DNA of 64,000 nucleotides from an uncultured Lachnospiraceae bacterium (lineage in GTDB: Bacteria; Bacillota; Clostridia; Lachnospirales; Lachnospiraceae): NCBI GenBank assembly GCA_948470755.1, contig CAOKPU010000003.1:1-64000 (forward strand), given 5' to 3'. This document shows positions 1 to 8,117 of the stretch, one piece after another. Made by a program: the position numbers and the translations under genes. The notes under the pieces were generated by a model. The model saw only the letters and a program-made list of their open reading frames with translations. It searched no databases and had not been told where the DNA came from. Each line of letters begins with the position of its first letter. The stretch's first letter is position 1.

Positions 1-40
1 CGCCGCCGGCCCGACTCTCATCTCGCCGGCAACGAAATTG

Positions 41-70
41 AGTATAGCACTACTATCCCCCAATTGTCAA
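41..70 (-). promoter_or_regulatory. Strong sigma-70-type promoter reading out of the window
   Basis: On the minus strand TTGACA (70-65) is followed after 18 bases by TATACT (46-41). Both hexamers match or nearly match consensus. Transcription would start near position 34 and run left, out of the window. It lies downstream of the CvpA-like gene, so it must serve a gene beyond the left edge. The GC-rich start of that transcript (1-33) would suit a structured RNA, but that cannot be confirmed here. Confidence 0.6.
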
Positions 71-163
71 TGCCTTTTTTTGAAATTTTTTCAAGTTTTT
101 TTCAATTCTTTTACAACCACTATATCTTGTGGTTTCATCCCATACCATATACATCAATTTTCT

Positions 164-643
164 TTATAAGCTTATATCCATAATCCAGCGGGCAATATAA
201 TTCTTATTATATATATTGACCAATATTGCGCTTTGCTCCGTCCATTCCTTTATCCTCTCCCCAAACTGTCCCGTAGGGAAACTGTCCACAATTATATATA
301 GCATCCAAAATACCACAATAACTTCCATCGCCCCGGCTAATGCCCCCGCCAAGACATTTACAAGACTGATTATCGGAAGCTTCGCCATAGTTTCTACCGA
401 TTTCATTACCGTTCCCAATAGACGATATAAACCACTTACTATAATAAGCATAACCGATGATATTATAATTAATCTTGTATTTTTCTGAACTATGCCGCCC
501 AGCAAAAGCAATGCAATGGAAATCACGACCAATGCCATAAACAACGACAATAGCCCGTTTATTTCTTTTGCAAACCCATTCTTCAATCCTTTCAAAGCGC
601 GCCATACAATTAATATAAGAAAAATCACTGCCAGTAAATTCAC
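164..643 (-). CDS. CvpA-like membrane protein
   Basis: This 159-residue protein is almost entirely hydrophobic, with about four membrane helices. The N-terminal part (first helix, then 'RALKGLKNGFAKEI' and a second helix) resembles the CvpA/colicin V production family. The start is GTG at 643, preceded by GAGGG at a good distance, and the gene follows the DUF5711-like gene by 12 bases, so the two are probably co-transcribed. The molecular role of CvpA-type proteins in Firmicutes is not established. Family assignment rests on pattern only. Confidence 0.6.
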   Translation of the reverse strand: MNLLAVIFLILIVWRALKGLKNGFAKEINGLLSLFMALVVISIALLLLGGIVQKNTRLIIISSVMLIIVSGLYRLLGTVMKSVETMAKLPIISLVNVLAGALAGAMEVIVVFWMLYIIVDSFPTGQFGERIKEWTEQSAILVNIYNKNYIARWIMDISL

Positions 644-655
644 TTTTGTTTCCCT

Positions 656-1861
656 CTACTTCATTTCCATTACTCTCATCGCATTCTGTGTCATGATCAG
701 AAAACGATTGCTTTTCTCCTGCGGGACAAACAAGTATACAATCTCTTCAAACTGATCCCTGAAACGTTCCGTTCCATGTATATTATATACGCCATATTCC
801 AAATCGCCGCATATAATAAACTCATCTTTATGAAAAATTATATTTGTATATTCCATGTCAAAACCCATACTCGTAATCAGGCTTCCGCTTTTATCATATA
901 TATTCAGTCTGTACTTCCCGTCACCTTCTGTATTCAAAAACACAAGTCCTACATATTCTTCATTATAAAAAACGCTTTGCACTTTAACGCTCAAAAGGTT
1001 CTCAGCCGCACTAAGCGGTTTTTGGTTTCCCGAAAAAAACATAATACGGTCATCCGACACGGCAAATGCGGCGCTGCTATTCATAAAATGAATATATGGG
1101 ACGACCGTTCCCTGATAATCATACCCGCTGACAAACCGGTCTGCCGATAAATTCTGACCGACTTCTCCAAAATTATGAAAAGCAATTGACGATTTTAGCA
1201 CACCGCTGTCCACATATAAATAAGAAATTGCCAAAAGCTCCCCGTTCGGGGATATGCTGATATCTATGGGGTAACCGGATTTGTCCATTGTAGTCTCGCT
1301 TTCCACCAGAACGTTTCCCGAAGTATCATATATATGGATTCTCGTTATCCTGGCGTCGTCCAAAACTACCGCCACTATCCCATTTGCTGCCACGCTAAAA
1401 TTACGGATCGGAAGGTTGGTCGTTATTTCTCCCATGCGTCCGGATGTATTCATAATGTAAATCGTTCTTCCATTATAGTCTCCGATACCAGCCACAGGGC
1501 CATTAATATCCACTATGGGATTCTGCATTTCATAAGTCTGGTTCCATACTACTTCCCCTTTACTGTCCATACAATTCGCACCGTCTTTGCTATAAGTAAG
1601 GATATAATTTTCGAGAGGAAGATAAGTAGAGCCTTCCACTCTGGTAAGAGGAATGGAATTTACAATCACGCTTTCTTCGTATTCCCTATTCTTCCAACTG
1701 ACAAAAATCATTACTGCCACAGCAATTGTCAGGGCAACCCCAAGAACTCCTCTATAAAAAACAGATAGTTTATGGCTTCTGATTCTTTCTTTATAATTAA
1801 TGTTACGTCCTTCCCTTACCCTTTTTGCCCTGGAACGTAAATACTCCCTGACGTTTGCCAT
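656..1861 (-). CDS. DUF5711-like membrane-anchored beta-propeller protein
   Basis: The 401-residue product has a basic cytoplasmic N-terminus (about 1-33), one membrane helix (about 36-56) and a long extracellular beta-rich part with repeated short blade-like strands ('ILTYSKDGANCMDSKGEVVW', 'IHIYDTSGNVLV', 'LNIYDKSGSLI'). This matches the layout of the DUF5711 proteins of Lachnospiraceae, and WD40/PQQ-like propellers have similar repeats. ATG at 1861 has GGAGG six bases upstream. It sits between an unknown membrane protein and the CvpA-like gene in one likely operon, suggesting a cell-envelope role. No catalytic residues are apparent. Confidence 0.6.
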   Translation of the reverse strand: MANVREYLRSRAKRVREGRNINYKERIRSHKLSVFYRGVLGVALTIAVAVMIFVSWKNREYEESVIVNSIPLTRVEGSTYLPLENYILTYSKDGANCMDSKGEVVWNQTYEMQNPIVDINGPVAGIGDYNGRTIYIMNTSGRMGEITTNLPIRNFSVAANGIVAVVLDDARITRIHIYDTSGNVLVESETTMDKSGYPIDISISPNGELLAISYLYVDSGVLKSSIAFHNFGEVGQNLSADRFVSGYDYQGTVVPYIHFMNSSAAFAVSDDRIMFFSGNQKPLSAAENLLSVKVQSVFYNEEYVGLVFLNTEGDGKYRLNIYDKSGSLITSMGFDMEYTNIIFHKDEFIICGDLEYGVYNIHGTERFRDQFEEIVYLFVPQEKSNRFLIMTQNAMRVMEMK

Positions 1862-1955
1862 CCTGAACCTCCAACTATAAATATGCCTTTCATTTTAACA
1901 CACTTCCGGCCATACCGCCAGTAGTGGGGCAAACAATGACAAAAACTTCGTCCTT

Positions 1956-2609
1956 TTAAGGTTCTTCTATCATCTCAGTTGTCTGAACGGCAGCTTGTAC
2001 AAAATCACTGATTTTATCATAGTCGTTAATTGTAATCACTGCTATTGCGCAAAAGACAGCCAATATCCCTATCACTACTATCCTAATCCAAATGTATAAA
2101 GACACCCCGCTTGTCTGCTCGTTACTACATAAAGCCACCAATTCCGCCTGCTTCCCAATCAATCGTCCCCTATGGGCAGTATATCGGCTCCGGTTTATCT
2201 TTCCTTCATAATACTTGCTTAGGCAGTCTTTCATTTTTTCATCTGCATCATAAAAAATATAATATCCTTTTACCGGCTGTCCATTGCCGCCCGTCCCCAT
2301 CACCAGTCCCTTGACAATCTCTTTTTCCTGTTTCCATGACGTCATATCCAGCCTTCCGATTCGTTCATAACCCTTTCTCACATCCTTAAAACCTAACTCA
2401 TCCTCTTCATCCGGCCGGCCGGCTCCATATATAATGTAAATTTCTTTCCCCGCGGCCTGTTCCTTTCTCCCATATAAAATATACTTGTCCTCCCCGACGT
2501 TTTCTTCCTGTTTCAATATCTTTAAATATTGCAAGGCATAATCCTCTATGTAAACAATTCTATTGTCCTCGACAACTCCTGCTTTACAGACAATCTCCGG
2601 CAGTTCCAT
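1956..2609 (-). CDS. Unknown protein with one membrane helix near its C-terminus
   Basis: I do not recognise this 217-residue protein. The first 170 residues look soluble, with a possible alpha/beta fold ('IYIIYGAGRPDEEDE', 'GYYIFYDADEKMKDCL'). One hydrophobic helix follows at about 172-195 ('IRIVVIGILAVFCAIAVI') and a short acidic tail. ATG at 2609 is preferred because GGGG lies eight bases before it; a GTG six bases upstream also exists. It precedes the DUF5711-like and CvpA-like genes by less than 100 bases and is probably the first gene of that operon. Confidence 0.55.
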   Translation of the reverse strand: MELPEIVCKAGVVEDNRIVYIEDYALQYLKILKQEENVGEDKYILYGRKEQAAGKEIYIIYGAGRPDEEDELGFKDVRKGYERIGRLDMTSWKQEKEIVKGLVMGTGGNGQPVKGYYIFYDADEKMKDCLSKYYEGKINRSRYTAHRGRLIGKQAELVALCSNEQTSGVSLYIWIRIVVIGILAVFCAIAVITINDYDKISDFVQAAVQTTEMIEEP

Positions 2610-2658
2610 TCCCACATCCCCTTTCCGTCTCCCCTTCTATGACATATCGCCAGTTTGT

Positions 2659-2667
2659 ATTATACCA
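2659..2667 (-). promoter_or_regulatory. Extended -10 promoter for the 2.6-0.16 kb operon
   Basis: TATAAT on the minus strand (2664-2659) is preceded by TGG, an extended -10 element. The -35 region is poor. The predicted start near 2652 leaves about 43 bases to the ATG at 2609. Confidence 0.4.
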
Positions 2668-2720
2668 CCAGCCTCTTAATATTTTTATCGGAATGTGTCA
2701 AATAACCCGGCCTTTTTATC

Positions 2721-2742
2721 GACCTTTTGATGCGCGAATCCT
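2721..2742. repeat. Dispersed element B, copy 1
   Basis: The 22-base core containing CCTTTTGAT followed by GCGCGAATCCT recurs at 62539-62560 as CCTTTTGAT followed by ACCCGGATCCT, with four mismatches. Both copies lie in intergenic DNA at the two ends of the window. Confidence 0.4.
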
Positions 2743-2825
2743 GGAACAAAATGCCGAAAGGTTTTATTTCATAGGAAAGTCTTTTCTTTTAGCGCTTTAC
2801 TGCAGCAAGGCCTTGCCGATAAAAA

Positions 2826-2978
2826 AGTGTGCGTCCTGACGCACACTCGCGCCGGAGCGCGGCTGCGGCTGCGGCCATTTTCCTCTTGCGCGCAGTGCGC
2901 ATCCTCCCGGAGGGTTTTTGTATCATAGGAAATTGCAGAGCAATTTCCTATGATAAAACGGAACCGTCTCCGGTTCCG
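2826..2978. repeat. Cluster of six adjacent hairpins downstream of galM
   Basis: Successive perfect inverted repeats: AGTGTGCGT/ACGCACACT (2826-2847), CGCGC/GCGCG, TGCGC/GCGCA, CCTCC/GGAGG, a 15-bp stem (arms 2922-2936 and 2940-2954, loop AGA) and CGGAACCG/CGGTTCCG (2959-2978). On the minus strand the last stem is followed by TTTT, so it could end the galM transcript. The others lack U-runs and look like a repeat module. Confidence 0.65.
2893..2951. repeat. Dispersed hairpin repeat A, copy 1
   Basis: The segment from CAGTGCGCATCCTCCCGGAG to the end of the inner stem is nearly identical to 20775-20832: one substitution near the start, one T more in a T-run and one substitution in the loop. 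Its core is the inverted repeat ATAGGAAATTGC/GCAATTTCCTAT. Confidence 0.75.
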
Positions 2979-2989
2979 CTATTTGATAA

Positions 2990-4033
2990 TTATATTTCAA
3001 ACTTATAAACAGTAGTCGTATCATATTCCCTGTCAGGGCCGAAAACCGCCGACGGGAAAGACGGCTTATTCGCCGTATCCGGATAATACTGGGTTTCCAG
3101 ACACAAACCGTATCTGTAATTATAGGAGGCGCCTCTTTTTCCAGCTTCCTTTTCCATAAAATTGCCCGCATAAAACTGCACCCCTGGCAGATCCGTATAT
3201 GTTTTCATTATCCTTCCGCTTACCGGCTCCTCCACTGTGGCAATATGGCGTAAGGTTCCTGCTGCCCCATCCAAAACCCAATTATGGTCATAACCGCCCG
3301 TCAATTTTAGCTGTTCAAAATCCGCGTCAATTTCATCACCAATCCGTTTCGGATTCGTAAAATCCATCGGCGTCCCTTGCACTGGCGCGATTTCCCCCGT
3401 AGGAATTGCCCCTGCCGCTACCGGCGTATAAGCAGAAGCATACAGTGTCAATATATGATCATAAATTTCCCCGGCGTCATGCCCCGCCAGATTAAAGTAT
3501 GTATGATTCGTCATATTGATGATAGTGCGCTTATCGCTTACTGCATGATAATGAATTTTAAGCTCATTTTCTTCCGTCAGGGAATAAGCAACTTCCACCT
3601 TTTTGTTTCCCGGGAATCCCATCTCGCCATCGGCCGCTTCCAACAGGAAAACAACCCCGTTTTCACTTTCTTCGGCTTTCCAAACCTTTTTATGATATCC
3701 CAGGCCCGCATGGCTGTGTAAGTTATTTTTCCCATCATTAGCATCCAGTTTATACTCCGTTCCATCCAATACAAACGAAGCATTCCCTATACGGTTCGCG
3801 TTCGGTCCAATCGTCGCCCCAAAATTGGCGCCATTGACATAATAATCTTCCAATTTATCGTACCCCAACACGACATCCTCTATTTTCCCCTGTTTGTCCG
3901 GCACATATAGATTAACCAGGATTGCTCCGTAATTTATCACTTCGGCTTTCATCCCATTGCTGTTTTCTATACTATATAAATAAATCTCTGTACCGTCCTT
4001 CATAGTCCCAAAGACTGTTTTTTCCATCTTCAT
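2990..4033 (-). CDS. galM: Aldose 1-epimerase (mutarotase)
   Basis: This 347-residue protein interconverts alpha and beta anomers of aldoses such as galactose or glucose in the cytoplasm. The galactose mutarotase fold is indicated by 'INYGAILVNLYVPD', 'GPNANRIGNASF', the substrate-binding region 'NMTNHTYFNLAGH' with its histidine, 'GGYDHNWVLD' and 'GVQFYAGNFM'. 'CLETQYYPDTANKPSFPS' near the end carries the catalytic glutamate expected in the family. ATG at 4033 has GGAGG eight bases upstream and is preferred over a GTG at 4048. It lies 68 bases downstream of recR, so it may be read through from the pfkA-dnaX operon. Confidence 0.93.
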   Translation of the reverse strand: MKMEKTVFGTMKDGTEIYLYSIENSNGMKAEVINYGAILVNLYVPDKQGKIEDVVLGYDKLEDYYVNGANFGATIGPNANRIGNASFVLDGTEYKLDANDGKNNLHSHAGLGYHKKVWKAEESENGVVFLLEAADGEMGFPGNKKVEVAYSLTEENELKIHYHAVSDKRTIINMTNHTYFNLAGHDAGEIYDHILTLYASAYTPVAAGAIPTGEIAPVQGTPMDFTNPKRIGDEIDADFEQLKLTGGYDHNWVLDGAAGTLRHIATVEEPVSGRIMKTYTDLPGVQFYAGNFMEKEAGKRGASYNYRYGLCLETQYYPDTANKPSFPSAVFGPDREYDTTTVYKFEI

Positions 4034-4101
4034 TTCCAATTCCTCCACATTTTCTTTTCCTGTCCAATCCCCTGTCTCTTATGCATTGCCGGCCTTTTAC
4101 C

Positions 4102-4698
4102 CTATAATTCCGTCCGGCCCTCCAGCGCCCTAAGCAATGTCACTTCATCAATATATTCCAAATCCCCTCCTACAGGTACGCCGCTGGCAATTCTTGTGAC
4201 CCTGATACCTGAAGGTTTTATAAGCTTTCCAATATACATTGCCGTAGTCTCACCTTCAAGGCTGGAATTCGTGGCAACAATAACTTCCTCCACATCCCCC
4301 TCCAGCCTGGACATAAGCTCCTTTAAACGAATATCATTAGGCCCGATTCCCAACATAGGCGAAATAGCCCCGTGCAGGACATGATACACTCCCATATACT
4401 TTCCCGTTTTTTCATAAGCCGCCAAATCTCTTGTGTTTTCCACCACCATGATTGTGCCATGATCCCTTTTATGATTGCTGCATACAGGACAAAGCTCTTG
4501 GTCGGTAAGCGTATAACATTCCTTACAGTAACGGACGTTCTCCTTTGCCTCCACGATGGACTTCGCCAGACGTTCCACTTTTTCCTTCGGCATATTAATC
4601 ATATGGAATGCCAGGCGCTGCGCTGACTTTGCGCCGATTCCGGGAAGCGCCGCCAATTCATCTATTAATCTGTTAATATGTCCGCTGTATAAATCCAT
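4102..4698 (-). CDS. recR: Recombination protein RecR
   Basis: RecR loads onto DNA gaps with RecO/RecF to help RecA in recombinational repair. The 198-residue length is typical. Seen in order are the helix-hairpin-helix 'LAALPGIGAKSAQRLAFHM' (about 14-32), a four-cysteine zinc motif (CKEC...CPVC, about 57-72) and the Toprim region ('IMVVENTRDLAAYE', 'ATNSSLEGETTAMYI'). The start overlaps the last base of ybaB, indicating translational coupling. The dnaX-ybaB-recR order is conserved across bacteria and supports the call. Confidence 0.97.
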   Translation of the reverse strand: MDLYSGHINRLIDELAALPGIGAKSAQRLAFHMINMPKEKVERLAKSIVEAKENVRYCKECYTLTDQELCPVCSNHKRDHGTIMVVENTRDLAAYEKTGKYMGVYHVLHGAISPMLGIGPNDIRLKELMSRLEGDVEEVIVATNSSLEGETTAMYIGKLIKPSGIRVTRIASGVPVGGDLEYIDEVTLLRALEGRTEL

Positions 4699-5048
4699 TA
4701 GAACGGAAAGCCTCCTCCAAGGCCCAAACCTCCGGCCATCTTATTCATAATCTCCGCATTTGCTTCCTCCGCTTTCCTAAGGGCCTCATTGGTGGCTGCT
4801 ACAATCAAGTCCTCCAGCATTTCCACATCTTCCGGATCTACTACTTCTTCTGAAAGTTTCACCTTAATAATTTCTTTCTTTCCGCTCACTGACACTTCCA
4901 CGGCTCCGCCCCCGGCTGCTGCCGTAAATTCCTTTGTTTCCAGTTCCTTCTGGTTTTCTTCCATCTGCCGCTGCATCCTTTGCGCCTGCTTCATCAGATT
5001 ATTCATATTGCCAGGCATTCCGCCCGGGAATCCGCCTCTTTTTGCCAT
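4698..5048 (-). CDS. YbaB/EbfC nucleoid-associated protein
   Basis: A 116-residue DNA-binding protein of the YbaB/EbfC family, which binds DNA as a dimer. The N-terminus is rich in Gly/Pro/Met ('[20 protein letters not shown]'), followed by a coiled-coil helix and the conserved core '[20 protein letters not shown]'. ATG at 5048 is chosen because GGAGG lies nine bases before it; an in-frame upstream ATG at 5069 has no such site. It sits between dnaX and recR as in most bacteria. Confidence 0.93.
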   Translation of the reverse strand: MAKRGGFPGGMPGNMNNLMKQAQRMQRQMEENQKELETKEFTAAAGGGAVEVSVSGKKEIIKVKLSEEVVDPEDVEMLEDLIVAATNEALRKAEEANAEIMNKMAGGLGLGGGFPF

Positions 5049-5081
5049 CTTGCCAATCCTCCCTGTCATTTACCTCTACAG

Positions 5082-6665
5082 TTATTCTTCCTCAATTTCT
5101 ATTTCCATATGAATTAATTTGCTCAGATCAATATAAGAATCCTCGAATACTTTATGATCCCCAAGGCTTTGCACCTCCAGCTCAATGTCTTTCCGGACAG
5201 CTTCGGAAACCGCCTTTTGCAGCAATTCCCTGTTTTCCGGGTTTTTCACCAAATAATCCGACGCCAGCCCTTCCCTCACGACTATCATAAGTTTATTGCC
5301 GCCGCCAAGGCTAAGCCGGGCGTCTTTCAGATATGTTTTCATCGGCTGCGCCATATTTGCTACAATAGACGGCCAGCTTCCCACCGCCTTTTTTACATCT
5401 TCTGGAACAGCTTTCGGCCACTCCTCCTTTATCTTTGCCTTTCCTGTCCCTTCCCTCTTTTCATCAGTATAAGGATTCCTCCCCACCGCTCCGGGCGCAG
5501 CAGCAGCCATGCCATTTTCCAGTTTCTTTTCCAAATCCCGTACCCTTGCCAGTAAAGAACTTGCATCCGTTTCCATACTTGGCCTGCAAAGCTTAATCAG
5601 GGACACCTCAATCAAGATCCGCTTTTGGGCGGCATACTTCATCTGTCCTGAAAGTTCTGAAAAGATGCGGATAAATCTTATTACCGTATCCATATCCGTC
5701 ATTTTCGCTTCTTCTTTCAGCATTGCCAGATTTTCCGTAGATACATCAATCACTTCTTCAATATGATCCGAACTCTGCGCTAACAGCAAATTCCTCAAAT
5801 ACCATGTAAAATCCGTTACGAATTGAGATAATTCCCGTCCCTGGATCACGACCTCTTCCAACAGTTCTATACAGCCTGTGACATCTTTCGCCAGCGCCAA
5901 TTCAAATAAACGGCCAAATACCGAAATATCTACAGCCCCCAGCACCTCCAATGCTTTATCGTAGGTCAATTCCTCCCCAAAATAAAAGGCGATGCACTGA
6001 TCCAACAAACTCAGGGCGTCACGCATGGATCCATCGGCTGCCTTTGCGATATAACGCAATGCCCTTTCCTGCGCAACAATCCCTTCCGCCTGCATTAATT
6101 CCCGAAGCCGGTCTGCAATCGTATCGATAGTTATCCTTTTAAAATCATACCGCTGGCATCTGGATAATATCGTAATCGGTATTTTATGCACTTCAGTCGT
6201 TGCCAAAATAAAGATAACATATGACGGCGGCTCCTCCAGCGTCTTAAGAAGTGCGTTAAATGCCCCTATGGAAAGCATATGGACTTCATCAATAATATAA
6301 ACCTTATATTTCCCCTCTGCCGGGGAATAAGATACCTCATCCACGATTTCCCGGATATTGTCTACCCCGTTATTGGATGCTGCGTCTATTTCTATCACAT
6401 TCATACTTGCATTGGATGCAATAGCCCGGCAGAGGGGACATTCCCCGCAGGGACTGCCATCCGCCGGATTCTCGCAGTTTACCGCTTTTGCAAAAATCTT
6501 GGCGATGGTCGTCTTCCCTGTCCCACGGGTCCCGCAAAAAAGATAAGCGTGTCCAATACGTCCTGCCTTTATCTGATTCGTCAATGTTGTTACAATATGC
6601 TCCTGCCCCTTTACCTCGTCAAAGCTCCGGGGCCGGAACTTACGGTACAATGCTGTATAAGACAT
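5082..6665 (-). CDS. dnaX: DNA polymerase III subunit gamma/tau
   Basis: The clamp-loader ATPase subunit, 527 residues. Visible are Walker A 'GTRGTGKT' (45-52), the four zinc cysteines (C64, C73, C76, C79), Walker B 'VYIIDE' (122-127), sensor 1 'ATTE' and the arginine finger 'SRC' (168-170). The C-terminal third is variable, as expected for tau. It starts 12 bases after pfkA and is followed by ybaB, so it belongs to the pfkA-led operon. No obvious frameshift signal for a separate gamma form was seen. Confidence 0.97.
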   Translation of the reverse strand: MSYTALYRKFRPRSFDEVKGQEHIVTTLTNQIKAGRIGHAYLFCGTRGTGKTTIAKIFAKAVNCENPADGSPCGECPLCRAIASNASMNVIEIDAASNNGVDNIREIVDEVSYSPAEGKYKVYIIDEVHMLSIGAFNALLKTLEEPPSYVIFILATTEVHKIPITILSRCQRYDFKRITIDTIADRLRELMQAEGIVAQERALRYIAKAADGSMRDALSLLDQCIAFYFGEELTYDKALEVLGAVDISVFGRLFELALAKDVTGCIELLEEVVIQGRELSQFVTDFTWYLRNLLLAQSSDHIEEVIDVSTENLAMLKEEAKMTDMDTVIRFIRIFSELSGQMKYAAQKRILIEVSLIKLCRPSMETDASSLLARVRDLEKKLENGMAAAAPGAVGRNPYTDEKREGTGKAKIKEEWPKAVPEDVKKAVGSWPSIVANMAQPMKTYLKDARLSLGGGNKLMIVVREGLASDYLVKNPENRELLQKAVSEAVRKDIELEVQSLGDHKVFEDSYIDLSKLIHMEIEIEEE

Positions 6666-6677
6666 ACAAACCTCTCT

Positions 6678-7751
6678 TTAATCGCCAAAACTGATACCGA
6701 GCAATTTTGCTTCTTTTACGATGCTTGCATCAGGCGCAACCATTTTCAGTTTGCCCGCCACTTCTTCCAACGGTACTTTTACCACTTCACGATTCCTATA
6801 ACCTACCATAAAGCCATATTCACCTTTTAAGATCAGCTTGCCCGCCTCAGAACCAAGCCTGCTGGCAAATACTCTGTCGTAAGGGCAGGGGCTTCCGCCT
6901 CTTTGCGTATGTCCCGGCACCGTTACCCTGACGTCATATCCTGTCTTTTCCTGGATTTTAGCTGCAATTTCATAAGAAACCGACGGATATTTGTAGTTTT
7001 TCATTTTTTCTTTGTATTCCTTCTTTGACAGTTTTGCATCCGCCTTTGAAATCGCCCCTTCCGCAACAGCAAGAATCGTAAATTTACTGCCGTTTTTATT
7101 TCTTTCTTCTATCTTATCAATTACTTTTTTAATATCATAAGGTATCTCCGGAATAAGAATAATATCCGCCCCGCCGGCCATTCCGGCATTCAATGTCAAG
7201 TAACCAACCTTGTGTCCCATAACTTCCACAATAAATACACGGCCATGGGATGCGGCAGTCGTATGGATGCAATCGATTGCATCCGTAGCAATATTCACGG
7301 CACTCTGGAAGCCAAACGTCATATCCGTCCCCCACAAGTCGTTATCAATAGTCTTAGGCAGCGTTACCACATTCAACCCTTCGCCCCTTAAAAGATTTGC
7401 CGTCTTATGCGTTCCATTCCCCCCTAAAATAACCAGACAGTCCAAACGGAGCTTATAATAGTTCTGTTTCATCGCTTCCACTTTATCCAGCCCGTTTTCA
7501 TCCGGTTCCCTTATCTGCTTAAAGGGGGTTCTGGAACTTCCCAATATCGTTCCCCCTTTTGTCAGCACTCCCGAAAAGTCAGCAGGGGTAAGCATACGGA
7601 AATTTCCATAAATAAGCCCTTTATACCCTTCCAAAAAGCCATACATTTCCAAATCTTCACCACTGTGGAACAGGCACTTCGCCACCCCGCGCATTGCCGC
7701 ATTCAATGCCTGGCAGTCGCCGCCGCTGGTCAACATTCCGATTCTTTTCAT
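6678..7751 (-). CDS. pfkA: 6-phosphofructokinase, group III-type signature
   Basis: Phosphorylates fructose 6-phosphate in glycolysis. The 357-residue protein has 'LTSGGDCQALNAAMRG' at the N-terminus and catalytic 'PKTIDND' (132-138). At the donor site it reads 'GGNGT' (110-114) where ATP enzymes have GGDGS, combined with Lys133 of PKTIDND. Pyrophosphate enzymes usually combine Asp at the second site with Lys; this protein has Gly113 plus Lys133, the combination known from actinomycete-type ATP enzymes. 'MGH' replaces the usual MGR. Phosphoryl donor is therefore uncertain. AAAGGAGG precedes the ATG, and the gene heads the dnaX operon. Confidence 0.93.
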   Translation of the reverse strand: MKRIGMLTSGGDCQALNAAMRGVAKCLFHSGEDLEMYGFLEGYKGLIYGNFRMLTPADFSGVLTKGGTILGSSRTPFKQIREPDENGLDKVEAMKQNYYKLRLDCLVILGGNGTHKTANLLRGEGLNVVTLPKTIDNDLWGTDMTFGFQSAVNIATDAIDCIHTTAASHGRVFIVEVMGHKVGYLTLNAGMAGGADIILIPEIPYDIKKVIDKIEERNKNGSKFTILAVAEGAISKADAKLSKKEYKEKMKNYKYPSVSYEIAAKIQEKTGYDVRVTVPGHTQRGGSPCPYDRVFASRLGSEAGKLILKGEYGFMVGYRNREVVKVPLEEVAGKLKMVAPDASIVKEAKLLGISFGD

Positions 7752-7814
7752 TATTCATCCTCCTTTAAGCTTTCTGGGGCCTGTTCTAAGCCCGTGCCAT
7801 TAACTCATTATTTT

Positions 7815-7843
7815 ATTATATAATAATTTACTTTTTATCACAA
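7815..7843 (-). promoter_or_regulatory. Promoter of the pfkA-dnaX-ybaB-recR operon
   Basis: On the minus strand TTGTGA (7843-7838), a 17-base spacer and TATAAT (7820-7815). The start would be near 7808, leaving a leader of about 57 bases before pfkA. Confidence 0.6.
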
Positions 7844-7886
7844 CTCATGTTTTTTGATATCCACCTAAAAATATTTCGGATTCATC

Positions 7887-7915
7887 TTGATTAAATCCGG
7901 ATTATAGGATAGAAT
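7887..7915 (+). promoter_or_regulatory. Candidate promoter of tRNA-Ser
   Basis: TTGATT (7887-7892), 17 bases, TAGAAT (7910-7915). The start near 7922 is about 68 bases before the mature tRNA. A separate TATAAT at 7929-7934 has no matching -35. Confidence 0.45.
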
Positions 7916-7989
7916 AGAATCTGTTCTTTATAATGTAAGGTTTTTCGGCATGGCGGCATATGCAGAAAAGCCGGATGTATACCCAACAT

Positions 7990-8077
7990 GGAGATGTACC
8001 CAAGTGGCTGAAGGGTCCGCACTCGAAATGCGGTAGGTCGGGCAACCGGCGCGAGAGTTCAAATCTCTCCATCTCCG
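7990..8077 (+). tRNA. tRNA-Ser (anticodon CGA)
   Basis: The acceptor stem GGAGATG (7990-7996) pairs with CATCTCC (8070-8076), with discriminator G at 8077. The anticodon stem CCGCA/TGCGG encloses the loop CTCGAAA, so the anticodon is CGA (8024-8026), reading UCG. A long variable arm follows and the T arm is GAGAG TTCAAAT CTCTC. The 3' CCA is not encoded. The gene is on the plus strand, 40 bases upstream of the DUF3592-like gene, with no terminator between. Confidence 0.97.
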
Positions 8078-8117
8078 TTATCTGTTTTTATAATTTCATA
8101 TTATGGGAGGGATTATT

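Larger units (their letters stand above)
2610..2989. other. Gene-free interval holding hairpins and two repeat copies
   Basis: These 380 bases between galM and the 2609 gene have no convincing coding frame. They hold the promoter at 2659, a 22-base element (2721-2742) seen again at 62539, and from 2826 on a dense run of hairpins that includes a 59-base repeat also present at 20775. The right end probably acts as the galM transcript end. Confidence 0.7.

Noticed and set aside
1334..1768. 144-codon plus-strand frame inside the DUF5711-like gene
   Set aside because: No ribosome site, unusual composition rich in His and Tyr, and fully covered by a better supported minus-strand gene.
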